DNA from: an uncultured Clostridia bacterium
GTDB taxonomy: Bacteria; Bacillota; Clostridia; Christensenellales; Borkfalkiaceae
NCBI GenBank assembly: GCA_904419075.1
Contig: CAJFQM010000006.1
Location: 80,705 to 144,704, forward strand
Direction of reading: 5' to 3'
DNA: 64,000 nt
How positions within the stretch are numbered: the stretch's first letter is position 1; each line of letters opens with the position of its first letter. The notes below the pieces were generated by a model. The model made no database searches. It was not told the DNA's origin and worked only from the letters and a program-made list of their open reading frames with translations. The position numbers were made by a program, and so were the translations under genes. Below, piece after piece: positions 53,515-61,619 of the stretch.

Positions 53515-53883
53515 ATGTTCAATAATTTAAAGAATATTTTTGGCCTCTTAAAAAAGAGTAATGATACTGATATTTATAATAAATTACCCGCTACCGAGTG
53601 CAGAGGGTACTTGATTAGGTGTGTTTCCATATTAATTATATATAGTATTGCTGGAATTGCTATATCAATTTACTGTTTATTGAATGAGGTGATATGGTGG
53701 TTAGGTATTGTAATACTAGTTTTGTTGTTTATAATGGATAGGTCGCTAATCAGGTATATTAAATTATATTTTGATTTATATAAAAAAGCTCTGCTTCGGG
53801 AAGGGAAATTAATTGAAAAGGAAGAAGAAAAAGAAAACGACAAGGAGAAAAAAGATAAAGACAAAGAAATCAAGACTGAATAA
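53515..53883 (+). CDS. small two-helix membrane protein with Lys/Glu tail
   Basis: A 122-residue protein of unknown function with SD TTAGGAG. Two membrane helices lie at about residues 35-56 and 60-78, followed by a charged coiled tail (EEEKENDKEKKDKD). No family is recognised. Base composition is A/T-rich compared with the flanks. It overlaps the next frame by 71 bases. Confidence 0.6.
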   Translation: MFNNLKNIFGLLKKSNDTDIYNKLPATECRGYLIRCVSILIIYSIAGIAISIYCLLNEVIWWLGIVILVLLFIMDRSLIRYIKLYFDLYKKALLREGKLIEKEEEKENDKEKKDKDKEIKTE

Positions 53884-54079
53884 ATTGTTTGCAGGGATTA
53901 TTGTTGTAACGTTATGTATCGGCGGGGCTTTGGGATTTCTCGATCCCAAAACGTCCGTTTCTACTGCGGCGGATTCAGCGGAAGAATATACCGATTATCT
54001 ACTGAATGATACAAATTATAAAATTCAGGATTATTCGCAGTCATTAATCGGGAGCAAGGCTCATAGTGAAACGACTTGA
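53813..54079 (+). CDS. small single-helix protein, out of frame with the preceding gene
   Basis: An 88-residue frame with possible TTG start (AAGGG seven bases upstream). Its first ~25 residues, a run of Lys and Arg, come from reading the upstream gene's charged tail in another frame. Residues ~25-45 form a membrane or signal helix (LFAGIIVVTLCIGGALGF), and the rest is a short polar exported-looking segment. The two genes could be one interrupted by an indel in the A-rich tract, or a genuine overlapping pair. No family is recognised. Confidence 0.4.
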   Translation: MKRKKKKKTTRRKKIKTKKSRLNKLFAGIIVVTLCIGGALGFLDPKTSVSTAADSAEEYTDYLLNDTNYKIQDYSQSLIGSKAHSETT

Positions 54080-54319
54080 TAAAGATCATGAAGACGGTAA
54101 ATCTGCCTTTTATAGTTTTTTAGAAACAGTATAAAAATTTTTGAATATACGACAAATAAATAGTTAAGGAGAGACAGTATAAATTATATAGCAATATCCT
54201 GAAGAAAAAATTGACAATAAGATTTTGAAAGGTTGTAATTATAGGATTTTTTAGAAAAGAAGAAAAAAATTGAATTTATAAATTATAAAATAAAACATAA
54301 TAAATTAAATGCTTTTTAA
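54080..54319. other. A/T-rich spacer
   Basis: Very A/T-rich sequence between the small membrane genes and the GH78-like promoter. No gene, repeat or hairpin of note was seen. Confidence 0.5.
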
Positions 54320-54348
54320 TTGACAAAACAAGTTTATCTGTTTATAAT
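54320..54348 (+). promoter_or_regulatory. promoter for the GH78-like gene
   Basis: TTGACA, 17 bases, TATAAT: a consensus promoter 27 bases before the ATG at 54376. Confidence 0.85.
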
Positions 54349-54375
54349 AACAGAAAATTGTCGGAGATTATAAAA

Positions 54376-56295
54376 ATGAGAGAATTTTCGAAGTCCGAAT
54401 GGATATGGATAAAGGATAACAAGGCAGATACATACGCGGAATTTTTATTGGAATTTGAATATAAAAAAAATTCTTCGGTAAAATTACGGATAGCCGCGGA
54501 CAGCGATTATGCAGTTTATGACGGAGATGAGTTAATTGCATTCGGACAATATCATGATTATCCCCATTATAAAGTTTACGATACGATTGATTTAACGCGA
54601 AATGTCAGACAGGGGCATAACGTTTTGAAGATGCTTGTTTGGTATTACGGGATAGATTACGCCTCGACTTATTGTAAGGATTCTCCGGGCGTAATATTTG
54701 AAGTGGAATGCGATGGGGATTTATTGCAAACGAGTGGAAAAGAAACGCTTTGCAGAAAAAATGTAAATTATCGGAATGGATACTTGAAGAAAATAACCTC
54801 ACAATTAGGACTTAGCTTTCAGTATGATGCGACCCGAGACAATATATTAAAGTTTTTGCCGGCTGAAATTAATTCGGATAAAGGACGAAATTTTTATCCT
54901 CGTCCCGTAAAAAAATTAGAGCTGCTTCCTCGTGAACCGTCTAAACTTCTGAAAACGGGAGTCGGATACCTGCTTTTAGACCTTGGAAGAGAAGTTTGCG
55001 GATTTTTGGATTTGGAGCTCGAATGTTTTGACGATTCTTGCGAAATCTTGATAGCTTACGGAGAACATATAACGGACGGGGGTGTTCGGAGAAAGATAGG
55101 TGAAAGGGATTTCAGTGTAGAATATAAAGCTAAAAAAGGGAAGAATACCTACCTGAATCCCTTTCGCCGTATTAGCGGTCGGTATTTGGAACTCAGATTC
55201 AACGGAAAAATTGAAATCGGATATATAGGGATCAGACCTGTAATGTATCCGATCGAAATAAAACCCTTTGAATTGAAAGATTGCTTATCTCAACAAATTT
55301 ACGATGTGTCTTTATGGACGCTCAGGCTTTGTATGCACGAGCATTACGAGGATTGTCCTTGGCGAGAACAGGCATTATATACGCTGGATAGCCGCAATCA
55401 GATGCTGTGCGGATATTATGCGTTTCAAGGGTTTGAATTTCAGCGCGGAAATCTTTTGCTCATCTGCCAAGATAAAAGTATAGACGGATTACTTTCAATT
55501 TGTTTTCCGTGTGACGCTAACCTTGTGATTCCGTCATTTTCTTTATATTTTCTTATTCAAATGAGCGAATATGCTGAATATTCCGGAGATTACAGTCTGA
55601 TAGAGGAATATCGGGAAAAACTTTTCAAAATCGTTGATGTATTTACCTCAAAGTCAGAGGGCGACGTCATCGATAACTTTTACGGCTCTTCGCGATATTG
55701 GAATTTTTATGAATGGCAACCGGGATTGGAGGGGCATATAGGTGAGGCAGAGCAAAAGAGAAAAGATCTTATTTTGAATGCGGTGCTTTCTTATGCGCTG
55801 CAAAAAATAGCCCCGTGTTTTAAGAGAATCGGAGAAGTAGAAAAGTCTGAGTTTTGTGAACGATTTTCTTTAATGCTGAACGTCGGTATCAACCGTACAT
55901 TTTACGATTCAAAGAAGGGATTATACAAGAGTTTTGAAGATGGAGAGCATTTCAGCGTCTTGGCAAATTCAATGGCTATACTTTGCGGCTCGGCCGAGCC
56001 GACGTGCGCAAGACGGATTTGCGAAAAACTCACCGAAGCGTCCTCCGATCTGGTTCCCGCATCGCTGAGTATGATTGGTTTCTTTTATGACGCTCTACTG
56101 AAAGTAGATCAAGGAAAATATAGGAACTATATCCTCGACGACATTTTAGCAAAGTATAAAATTATGTTGGACGCAGGAGCAACCACGTTTTGGGAAACTT
56201 GTGCAGGGGAGGCAGATTTCGGAGGTGCAGGCAGTCTGTGCCATGGTTGGAGCGCTATGCCCGTATATTATTTTCATTTGCTTTCAGAGTATTGA
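54376..56295 (+). CDS. GH78-like alpha-L-rhamnosidase/six-hairpin glycosidase
   Basis: A 639-residue enzyme, shorter than the GH78 at 40159. A beta-sandwich region holds SEWIWIKDN and the VGYLLLDLGREVCGFLDL strand equivalent to the YDFGxNxxG motif. The alpha barrel starts near residue 310 with the family motif DCPWREQALYTLD. Late barrel motif AGATTFWETCAGE and SLCHGWSAMPVYY match GH78-type enzymes. No signal peptide, so it is cytosolic. ATG at 54376 (CGGAG SD) is preferred over an upstream TTG that lies too near the transcript start. A long terminator hairpin follows. Confidence 0.85.
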   Translation: MREFSKSEWIWIKDNKADTYAEFLLEFEYKKNSSVKLRIAADSDYAVYDGDELIAFGQYHDYPHYKVYDTIDLTRNVRQGHNVLKMLVWYYGIDYASTYCKDSPGVIFEVECDGDLLQTSGKETLCRKNVNYRNGYLKKITSQLGLSFQYDATRDNILKFLPAEINSDKGRNFYPRPVKKLELLPREPSKLLKTGVGYLLLDLGREVCGFLDLELECFDDSCEILIAYGEHITDGGVRRKIGERDFSVEYKAKKGKNTYLNPFRRISGRYLELRFNGKIEIGYIGIRPVMYPIEIKPFELKDCLSQQIYDVSLWTLRLCMHEHYEDCPWREQALYTLDSRNQMLCGYYAFQGFEFQRGNLLLICQDKSIDGLLSICFPCDANLVIPSFSLYFLIQMSEYAEYSGDYSLIEEYREKLFKIVDVFTSKSEGDVIDNFYGSSRYWNFYEWQPGLEGHIGEAEQKRKDLILNAVLSYALQKIAPCFKRIGEVEKSEFCERFSLMLNVGINRTFYDSKKGLYKSFEDGEHFSVLANSMAILCGSAEPTCARRICEKLTEASSDLVPASLSMIGFFYDALLKVDQGKYRNYILDDILAKYKIMLDAGATTFWETCAGEADFGGAGSLCHGWSAMPVYYFHLLSEY

Positions 56296-56335
56296 TAACA
56301 AGCTGCCGTTTAATACGGCAGCTTGTTATGCTTTT
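56295..56335. terminator. bidirectional terminator, 15-bp stem
   Basis: ATAACAAGCTGCCGT (56295-56309), loop TTAAT, ACGGCAGCTTGTTAT (56315-56329), then GCTTTTA. It lies between the convergent GH78-like and AraC genes. Confidence 0.85.
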
Positions 56336-56337
56336 AT

Positions 56338-57162
56338 CTATTGCTTATTTTGAATTTTTAGGCTTTTCATAAATTCTTTTGGAGATTTTCCGATATATTT
56401 TTTGAAAGATTTGGAGAAATACAGAGGATCGGAAAATCCGCATAAATAGGCAATGTCTTTTACGCTCGAAATATTGCTGTCGGCCAAAGCACACGCATTT
56501 TGAATTCTGATAGACATAATATATTTTCCGACGGATATATTGGCTGCTTTTTTGAATGCGTTTGCGATATAGTTTTTATTATAGCCGAAATGAGCGGAAA
56601 TTTTTTCAAGCGATAATTCGGCGTCCTGATAGTTTAGTTCTATATATTTTTTGATTTGTGCGGCTATACCAAAGCCGACATTTTTTTCTTCTTCCGTTTC
56701 CTCACGTTCGGCGATTATGGAAAAAATATATAATAAAGCACTTTCCGAAAGCATTTTTGCATTCTTGTCACGTATTTTTTGAAAGTATCGAGGAAGAAAT
56801 TCCGTTACTTCCTCAAAGCCATAGAAAACACAGTTAAAACGGTTGATTTTCAGAGCTTCCATAATTTTATTGGCTCTGAGGCCGATATAACCGATATAAA
56901 TATATTTCAAATTTTCGCCGGATATGAGAGTATAAGGAGTGGAAGGGAATGTGAAAAAAATATCCCCGGCTTTTAAAGTATACTGTGTCCCCGCGAAATA
57001 TAACTCGCCTTTTCCGTCAATTACGATATGGACTTTATACATGACGTCGAGTTTATTTTGAGGCAGGGAGTGAGGCGCCGTTTCATAAACAAAATTTATT
57101 GTATTGATAACGTCGTCTGTGCGGGGATTAGGTATGAATTTACAAATATTAAAGTTGTTCAT
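56338..57162 (-). CDS. AraC family transcriptional regulator
   Basis: A 274-residue regulator. The N-terminal cupin-type sensor has GKGELYFAGTQYTLKAGDIFFTFP. Two HTH motifs in the last ~100 residues read LSLEKISAHFGYNKNYIANAFKK and DIAYLCGFSDPLYFSKSFKKYIGKSPKEF. It is divergent from the Gfo/Idh/MocA-DMT gene pair and convergent with the GH78-like gene, so it probably controls one or both. No clear SD or promoter is visible at its start. Confidence 0.9.
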   Translation of the reverse strand: MNNFNICKFIPNPRTDDVINTINFVYETAPHSLPQNKLDVMYKVHIVIDGKGELYFAGTQYTLKAGDIFFTFPSTPYTLISGENLKYIYIGYIGLRANKIMEALKINRFNCVFYGFEEVTEFLPRYFQKIRDKNAKMLSESALLYIFSIIAEREETEEEKNVGFGIAAQIKKYIELNYQDAELSLEKISAHFGYNKNYIANAFKKAANISVGKYIMSIRIQNACALADSNISSVKDIAYLCGFSDPLYFSKSFKKYIGKSPKEFMKSLKIQNKQ

Positions 57163-57286
57163 AAATTTTGTCTCGATGGTTTTTAACGGCGAAAAAGCTA
57201 ATTTTGACCATAAAAAAATATACTTTTTCCTGTACTTTTTTGAATTTATGTTTTATACTAATAAAAACTTAAAGGAGGATTTTATT

Positions 57287-58570
57287 ATGATAAAGGTTGG
57301 AGTGCTGGGCGCATACAGAGGAACGAGTATGATAAATTACTGCATTGCGTCGAAAAATAAGGCGAAAGTAGTTGCTATATGTGACAAAAATAGCGAAGTT
57401 TTGGAAAGACAGAAAGCTGCTCACGGGGCAGAGGATATAACGTATTACGAAAATTTCGATGATTTTATCAATCACGATATGGACGCCGTGGTTCTGGCAA
57501 ATTATGCAACTGAACACGCACCGTTTGCCGTTCAGTGCCTGAAACGTGGTCTGCATGTGTTCAGCGAGGTGCTTCCTTGCCAAACGATGAAAGAAGCCGT
57601 GGAACTGATAGAAGCAGTGGAAAAAAGCGGTAAGGTATATGCTTACGGAGAGAATTATTGCTATATGCCTACGGTAATGGAAATGAAACGGCTTTATAAA
57701 CAGGGCAAAATCGGAGAAATCGAATATGGAGAGGGCGAATATATTCACAACTGTGAATCTATTTGGGCATCTATCACTTACGGTGAAAGAGACCATTGGC
57801 GCAATAACATGTATGCAACTTTCTATTGTACCCATTCTATTGGTCCGCTCATTCATATCTGTGGGCTTAAACCCGTTTCGGTAGTAGGATTTGAAAGCTC
57901 GATGACGGAACGAAAACTCAGGAACGGAGCTAAATCGGGGCTTTTCGGGATAGAGATGATTACGTTGGAAAACGGAGCGATCTTAAAGAGCATACACGGA
58001 GATTTGTATAAAGATTCCGTGTGGTATTCCGTCTACGGAGGCAAAGGGAGGATTGAATCGGGAAGAGCGGATTCCGGCAAGAGTGAAACGCTTTATGTGA
58101 ACGCCGATAATTACTGCGGCGAATATCCTTCCGAAAGCAGAACCACATCGTATGAACCGGCAGTGAAAAACGGAGTCGTGGAATGTTTCGGACACGGCGG
58201 GTCCGATTATTATATCATGGATAATTTTATCGACAAACTTTGCGGTAAAGAGGAGACAGATATTATCGACGTATATGAAGCAATGGATATGTTTTTACCG
58301 GGAATGTTTGCCTATCGTTCCGTACTGCAAGGCGGAATATCGGTGCAAATTCCGAATTTGAGGGATAAGTCTGTGCGAGATAAATTCAGGGAAGATACGG
58401 CTTGTACCGATCCGAACGTCGCAAAGGATAGACTGTTACCCGTCTATTCCAAAGGAACGCCGGATATTCCCGATGAAATTTATGAAATCGTGAAAAATAA
58501 ATGGGAAAAGGAGAGAGCTGACGGGCAATATGTAAAAGCGGTTATGAAGCAAGGGGATATCAGACGGTGA
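57287..58570 (+). CDS. Gfo/Idh/MocA family oxidoreductase
   Basis: A 427-residue NAD(P)-dependent sugar dehydrogenase-type protein. The Rossmann domain has IKVGVLGAYRG, KAKVVAICDKN and HVFSEVLPCQTMKEAVEL with the Glu-Val-Pro region. The C-terminal alpha/beta domain has YGENYCYMPTVMEMKRL and GEYIHN. Members oxidise, epimerise or hydrolyse glycosides via a 3-keto intermediate. Near GH78-like and TIM-barrel glycosidase genes, a 3-keto-glycoside route is possible. ATG at 57287 has SD AAAGGAGG, and TATACT at 57254-57259 is a likely -10. Confidence 0.9.
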   Translation: MIKVGVLGAYRGTSMINYCIASKNKAKVVAICDKNSEVLERQKAAHGAEDITYYENFDDFINHDMDAVVLANYATEHAPFAVQCLKRGLHVFSEVLPCQTMKEAVELIEAVEKSGKVYAYGENYCYMPTVMEMKRLYKQGKIGEIEYGEGEYIHNCESIWASITYGERDHWRNNMYATFYCTHSIGPLIHICGLKPVSVVGFESSMTERKLRNGAKSGLFGIEMITLENGAILKSIHGDLYKDSVWYSVYGGKGRIESGRADSGKSETLYVNADNYCGEYPSESRTTSYEPAVKNGVVECFGHGGSDYYIMDNFIDKLCGKEETDIIDVYEAMDMFLPGMFAYRSVLQGGISVQIPNLRDKSVRDKFREDTACTDPNVAKDRLLPVYSKGTPDIPDEIYEIVKNKWEKERADGQYVKAVMKQGDIRR

Positions 58571-58577
58571 ACGTCCA

Positions 58578-59438
58578 ATGTATTATGCTCTTGTAATAAC
58601 GGCCGCCGTATTGTTTGGTCTGCAATTCTTTTTTAATAAACTGTATCAGCGGCAAAATGGTTCGGGCTTGCGGTCGGCTACGATTTTCGCGCTTGGAACC
58701 TCTCTCGTTTGTGCGGCGGCTATGCTTTGCATACAAAAGTTTCGAATAGAATTTTCGGCGTATTCGTTTTGTCTTGCCGTTCTGTCGGCGATTATCTTAA
58801 TAGCATATATTTTTTGCAGTATAAAAGCAATGGAGAAAATCAGTCTGTCGCTTTATACCATGTTCGGAATGCTCGGAGGCATGGTACTGCCTTTTTTGGT
58901 CGGCGTTTTCGGTTATGGAGAAGAACTGACCGCAAAAAAAATCCTGTCTGCGGTTTTAGTGTTATTTGCTTTGACCATTGGTACGGATTATAAAGCGGGA
59001 GGTAAAGCAATTTTTTATGGAATAGCTGTCTTTTTTCTGAACGGACTGATCGGGGTACTTTCCACCGTACACCAAGCCAAAACGGAGTTGTGCGTATCGA
59101 GCGCTTCGTTTATGTTTCTGAAAAGCATTTTGACGGCTGCGATTTGCCTTTGTCTTTTGATTTTTTTTAGAAAGCCAAAACAAATCGACGGACGGAAAAC
59201 ATCTTTTGTAAAAACTTTTATTTCCGTGACAGGATACGGAATCATGAACGGAATCGGTAATTGGCTGGTTTTGGTTGCTCTTAATTTTATCGATGCTTCC
59301 CTGCAATACACTTTGCTTACGGGAGGAACAATTCTCGTTTCGGCAGTAATTTCTTTTTTGATGAAGGAAAAATTTACGCTCAAAACAATACTTTCTGTAA
59401 TAGTTGCTTTCGGCGCTACGGTAGTTACGATATTTTGA
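58578..59438 (+). CDS. EamA/DMT-type transporter
   Basis: A 286-residue membrane protein with about ten hydrophobic segments arranged as two repeats, with the second beginning near IFYGIAVFFLNGLIGVLS. The SLQYTLLTGGTILVSAVISFLMKEKFTLK segment is typical of drug/metabolite transporter superfamily proteins. Substrate unknown. It starts seven bases after the oxidoreductase gene, so the two are co-transcribed and it may carry the same sugar derivative. Confidence 0.85.
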   Translation: MYYALVITAAVLFGLQFFFNKLYQRQNGSGLRSATIFALGTSLVCAAAMLCIQKFRIEFSAYSFCLAVLSAIILIAYIFCSIKAMEKISLSLYTMFGMLGGMVLPFLVGVFGYGEELTAKKILSAVLVLFALTIGTDYKAGGKAIFYGIAVFFLNGLIGVLSTVHQAKTELCVSSASFMFLKSILTAAICLCLLIFFRKPKQIDGRKTSFVKTFISVTGYGIMNGIGNWLVLVALNFIDASLQYTLLTGGTILVSAVISFLMKEKFTLKTILSVIVAFGATVVTIF

Positions 59439-59442
59439 GAAG

Positions 59443-60210
59443 TTAGATTATGATATTATAATATTCCCGACAAATTTTTTGATAACGGTAAAAAGTGCTC
59501 AGTGAGTTGAAACCGCAATCGAACACAATGTCAATAAACGGGCGGTTTTCCAAACGTGTTCGTTCGATAACTTTTTGTACGCGAATAATTCCAATATAGG
59601 TATTGAGAGAACAATTGATATATTGGTTGAACAATTTTGAAAAGTGATATTTATTATAACTAAAATGTTTCGAGATCGTTTCTAAGGAAAGCGGAGAATC
59701 GTAATTCTGTTCTATATATGTAATGATATCGATTATTTTTTGATTTTTGTTTGTTACGGTATTTTGTCGCGTTCCGTAGTGCTCCATGAGTTTCCCTAAA
59801 ATAACGTTAATATAACCCTTAATAAGCAGATCGTCGTCCATAGCCGTCGAAATGAGAAGTTCGTCGAATAAAGTTTTGATGCTTTTGTTAAATTCAGTAT
59901 CGGCAAGAATTTCGGGGATCCGTTTGGTCTTGGCTCTTTGTCGGTAGTCCGCCAGAAATTCCTGCTGGATAACGAGATTGATTGTCGTGCTGTTCGGAAG
60001 CGGGGAATTGCTGTGTAATTGATAACTGTCCACAAACGCTATTTGATGGGGAAAAAGCGTATAACTTTTTCCGTTGGAAGAAAAGGATACTTTTCCCGCT
60101 ATTACATAAATGAGTTCAATGCTCGTATGAAAGTGCGCGATGCTTACCGAATTGTCGCATTGAATAATATACGGTTTGCTTGCTAAATCTCTTATCGCTT
60201 CGTACTTCAT
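59443..60210 (-). CDS. AraC family transcriptional regulator
   Basis: A 255-residue regulator. The N-terminal cupin domain has FHTSIELIYVIAGKVSFSSNGKSYTLFPHQIAFVDSYQLHS. The C-terminal AraC HTH pair has LSLETISKHFSYNKYHFSKLFNQYI and FIDIVFDCGFNSLSTFYRYQK. It is divergent from the glycosidase-like gene at 60387, its likely target. The promoter at 60217-60245 places the transcript start at the ATG, so it too may be leaderless. Confidence 0.9.
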   Translation of the reverse strand: MKYEAIRDLASKPYIIQCDNSVSIAHFHTSIELIYVIAGKVSFSSNGKSYTLFPHQIAFVDSYQLHSNSPLPNSTTINLVIQQEFLADYRQRAKTKRIPEILADTEFNKSIKTLFDELLISTAMDDDLLIKGYINVILGKLMEHYGTRQNTVTNKNQKIIDIITYIEQNYDSPLSLETISKHFSYNKYHFSKLFNQYINCSLNTYIGIIRVQKVIERTRLENRPFIDIVFDCGFNSLSTFYRYQKICREYYNIII

Positions 60211-60216
60211 GAAATC

Positions 60217-60245
60217 ATTTTATCATACTTTATCCAAAAAAGCAA
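60217..60245 (-). promoter_or_regulatory. promoter for the AraC gene, leaderless start
   Basis: On the minus strand: TTGCTT, 17 bases, TAAAAT, ending six bases before the ATG. Confidence 0.6.
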
Positions 60246-60326
60246 TTATTGGGAGTAAAATGGCAAAAATAAAAAAATCAATTTTGAAAATGCCAATATT
60301 TGCGAGTAGGTTGAACAATATATAGG

Positions 60327-60355
60327 TTGAACCAAGCGATAGGTAGTGGTATGAT
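60327..60355 (+). promoter_or_regulatory. promoter for the TIM-barrel glycosidase-like gene
   Basis: TTGAAC, 17 bases, TATGAT, 31 bases before the start at 60387. The SD GAAAGGAGAT is good. Confidence 0.72.
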
Positions 60356-60386
60356 ATAGATGAAGAATATATGAAAGGAGATACAG

Positions 60387-61619
60387 ATGTCTTTTGATTT
60401 ATTGAAAGGGATTTTTCCTATAGGCGGTTGGGTTGGTCCTTCGGCTGCGGGCGGCGGTTCGCCTTCGTTTTTAGAGAACAAATATTTTGAACTTCTAAAA
60501 GACAGCGGAATCAATTTAATGTATGGAAATACCGAACACAACGGTTCTCCGGAAGTGATGCGAGGATTAACGCTTTGTGATAAATACGGTATTTCTTATT
60601 TAGTAAATGACAGCAGATTTCGCACGAAAGATTTTTCGGAAGCGGAAGGTATTGCGGCTTTGAACGAATATCAAAAGCATTCCTCTTTTGTGGGAATCGC
60701 TGTTCACGATGAACCTTTTCTTAGAGATATGGAGTCGCTTAGGCTTGCGCGTCAACGTCATAAAAAAGTATTTGAAAAGGCTTGTTTTCATACGAATCTA
60801 TTTCCGATTTATTGCGATTCGGCGGGAATTACCATGCGCGAAACGCACGAAAATTCAAGCTATGAAGAATATGTTCGTTATATAGAGACTTATATAGACT
60901 GTGCAAATCCAGACCATTTGAGTTATGATTTTTATCCGTTCAAAGGCAAAGAAAACGAGGTCGATCCCGTTTACTTTGAAAATATGGAATTTATCCGCGC
61001 TTATGCGGAAAAGCTAAAAGTGCCGTATTGGTGTTTCATTCAAGTTACGTCTTGGCATAAAGGAGTAATCCGAAATACGACTGAGAAAGAAATTCGCTGG
61101 CAGGTGTTTACGTCCCTTGCGTATGGGAGTAAGGGAATTAACTATTTTACTTTTTGTACTCCGATTGATTGTTATGCTGCTTTATTTGATGAAGCAATGC
61201 TCGATAGAAAGGGAAGACCTACTCCGAGTTATTATTATGTGCAAAACGTCAACAAACGTCTTATAAAAATCGGTAAAGAACTTTTATATGCCGAGCATAA
61301 AGCTATCATTCCACCGATAAAAAAAGTCGCTCCGATCGAAAGTCCGATTGCTCGTACGAATTGCGGCATATTAAAAAATGTGTGTGGAGATACTTGTCTG
61401 ACGGGAATCTTTGAAAAAGACGGAGAACCTTTGTATTTTATTTGCAATACGGATTTTGAACAATCCGCCGATTATAAAATGATATTTGAAAAAAATGTAA
61501 AATTGCAAAACGTCGAAACGGGGGAATTTTATGAGGGCGATGCCGTAAGCCTTTGTATTCCTCCCGCGGACGGCGTATTGCTGAAAATAAAACATAAGGA
61601 GATTGAAAATGATGGTTAA
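60387..61619 (+). CDS. TIM-barrel glycoside hydrolase-like protein
   Basis: A 410-residue protein without signal peptide. It shows the clan-A-like layout: early FPIGGWVGPS, repeated beta-alpha units, the motif GIAVHDEPF near residue 110 (Glu of the DEP type often acts as acid/base), YDFYPFKG, and a later YWCFIQVTSWHKG and YGSKGINYFTFC. The C-terminal beta region binds sugar or closes the barrel. It resembles beta-galactosidase (GH42/GH5-like) folds, but no single family is certain. Its 3' end overlaps the surface-protein start by 11 bases. Confidence 0.65.
   Translation: MSFDLLKGIFPIGGWVGPSAAGGGSPSFLENKYFELLKDSGINLMYGNTEHNGSPEVMRGLTLCDKYGISYLVNDSRFRTKDFSEAEGIAALNEYQKHSSFVGIAVHDEPFLRDMESLRLARQRHKKVFEKACFHTNLFPIYCDSAGITMRETHENSSYEEYVRYIETYIDCANPDHLSYDFYPFKGKENEVDPVYFENMEFIRAYAEKLKVPYWCFIQVTSWHKGVIRNTTEKEIRWQVFTSLAYGSKGINYFTFCTPIDCYAALFDEAMLDRKGRPTPSYYYVQNVNKRLIKIGKELLYAEHKAIIPPIKKVAPIESPIARTNCGILKNVCGDTCLTGIFEKDGEPLYFICNTDFEQSADYKMIFEKNVKLQNVETGEFYEGDAVSLCIPPADGVLLKIKHKEIENDG

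Noticed and set aside
53813..53883. Programmed ribosomal frameshift joining the two small membrane genes
   Set aside because: The downstream frame is +1 relative to the first and no canonical slippery heptamer with a following structure was seen; an indel or overlapping start is simpler.
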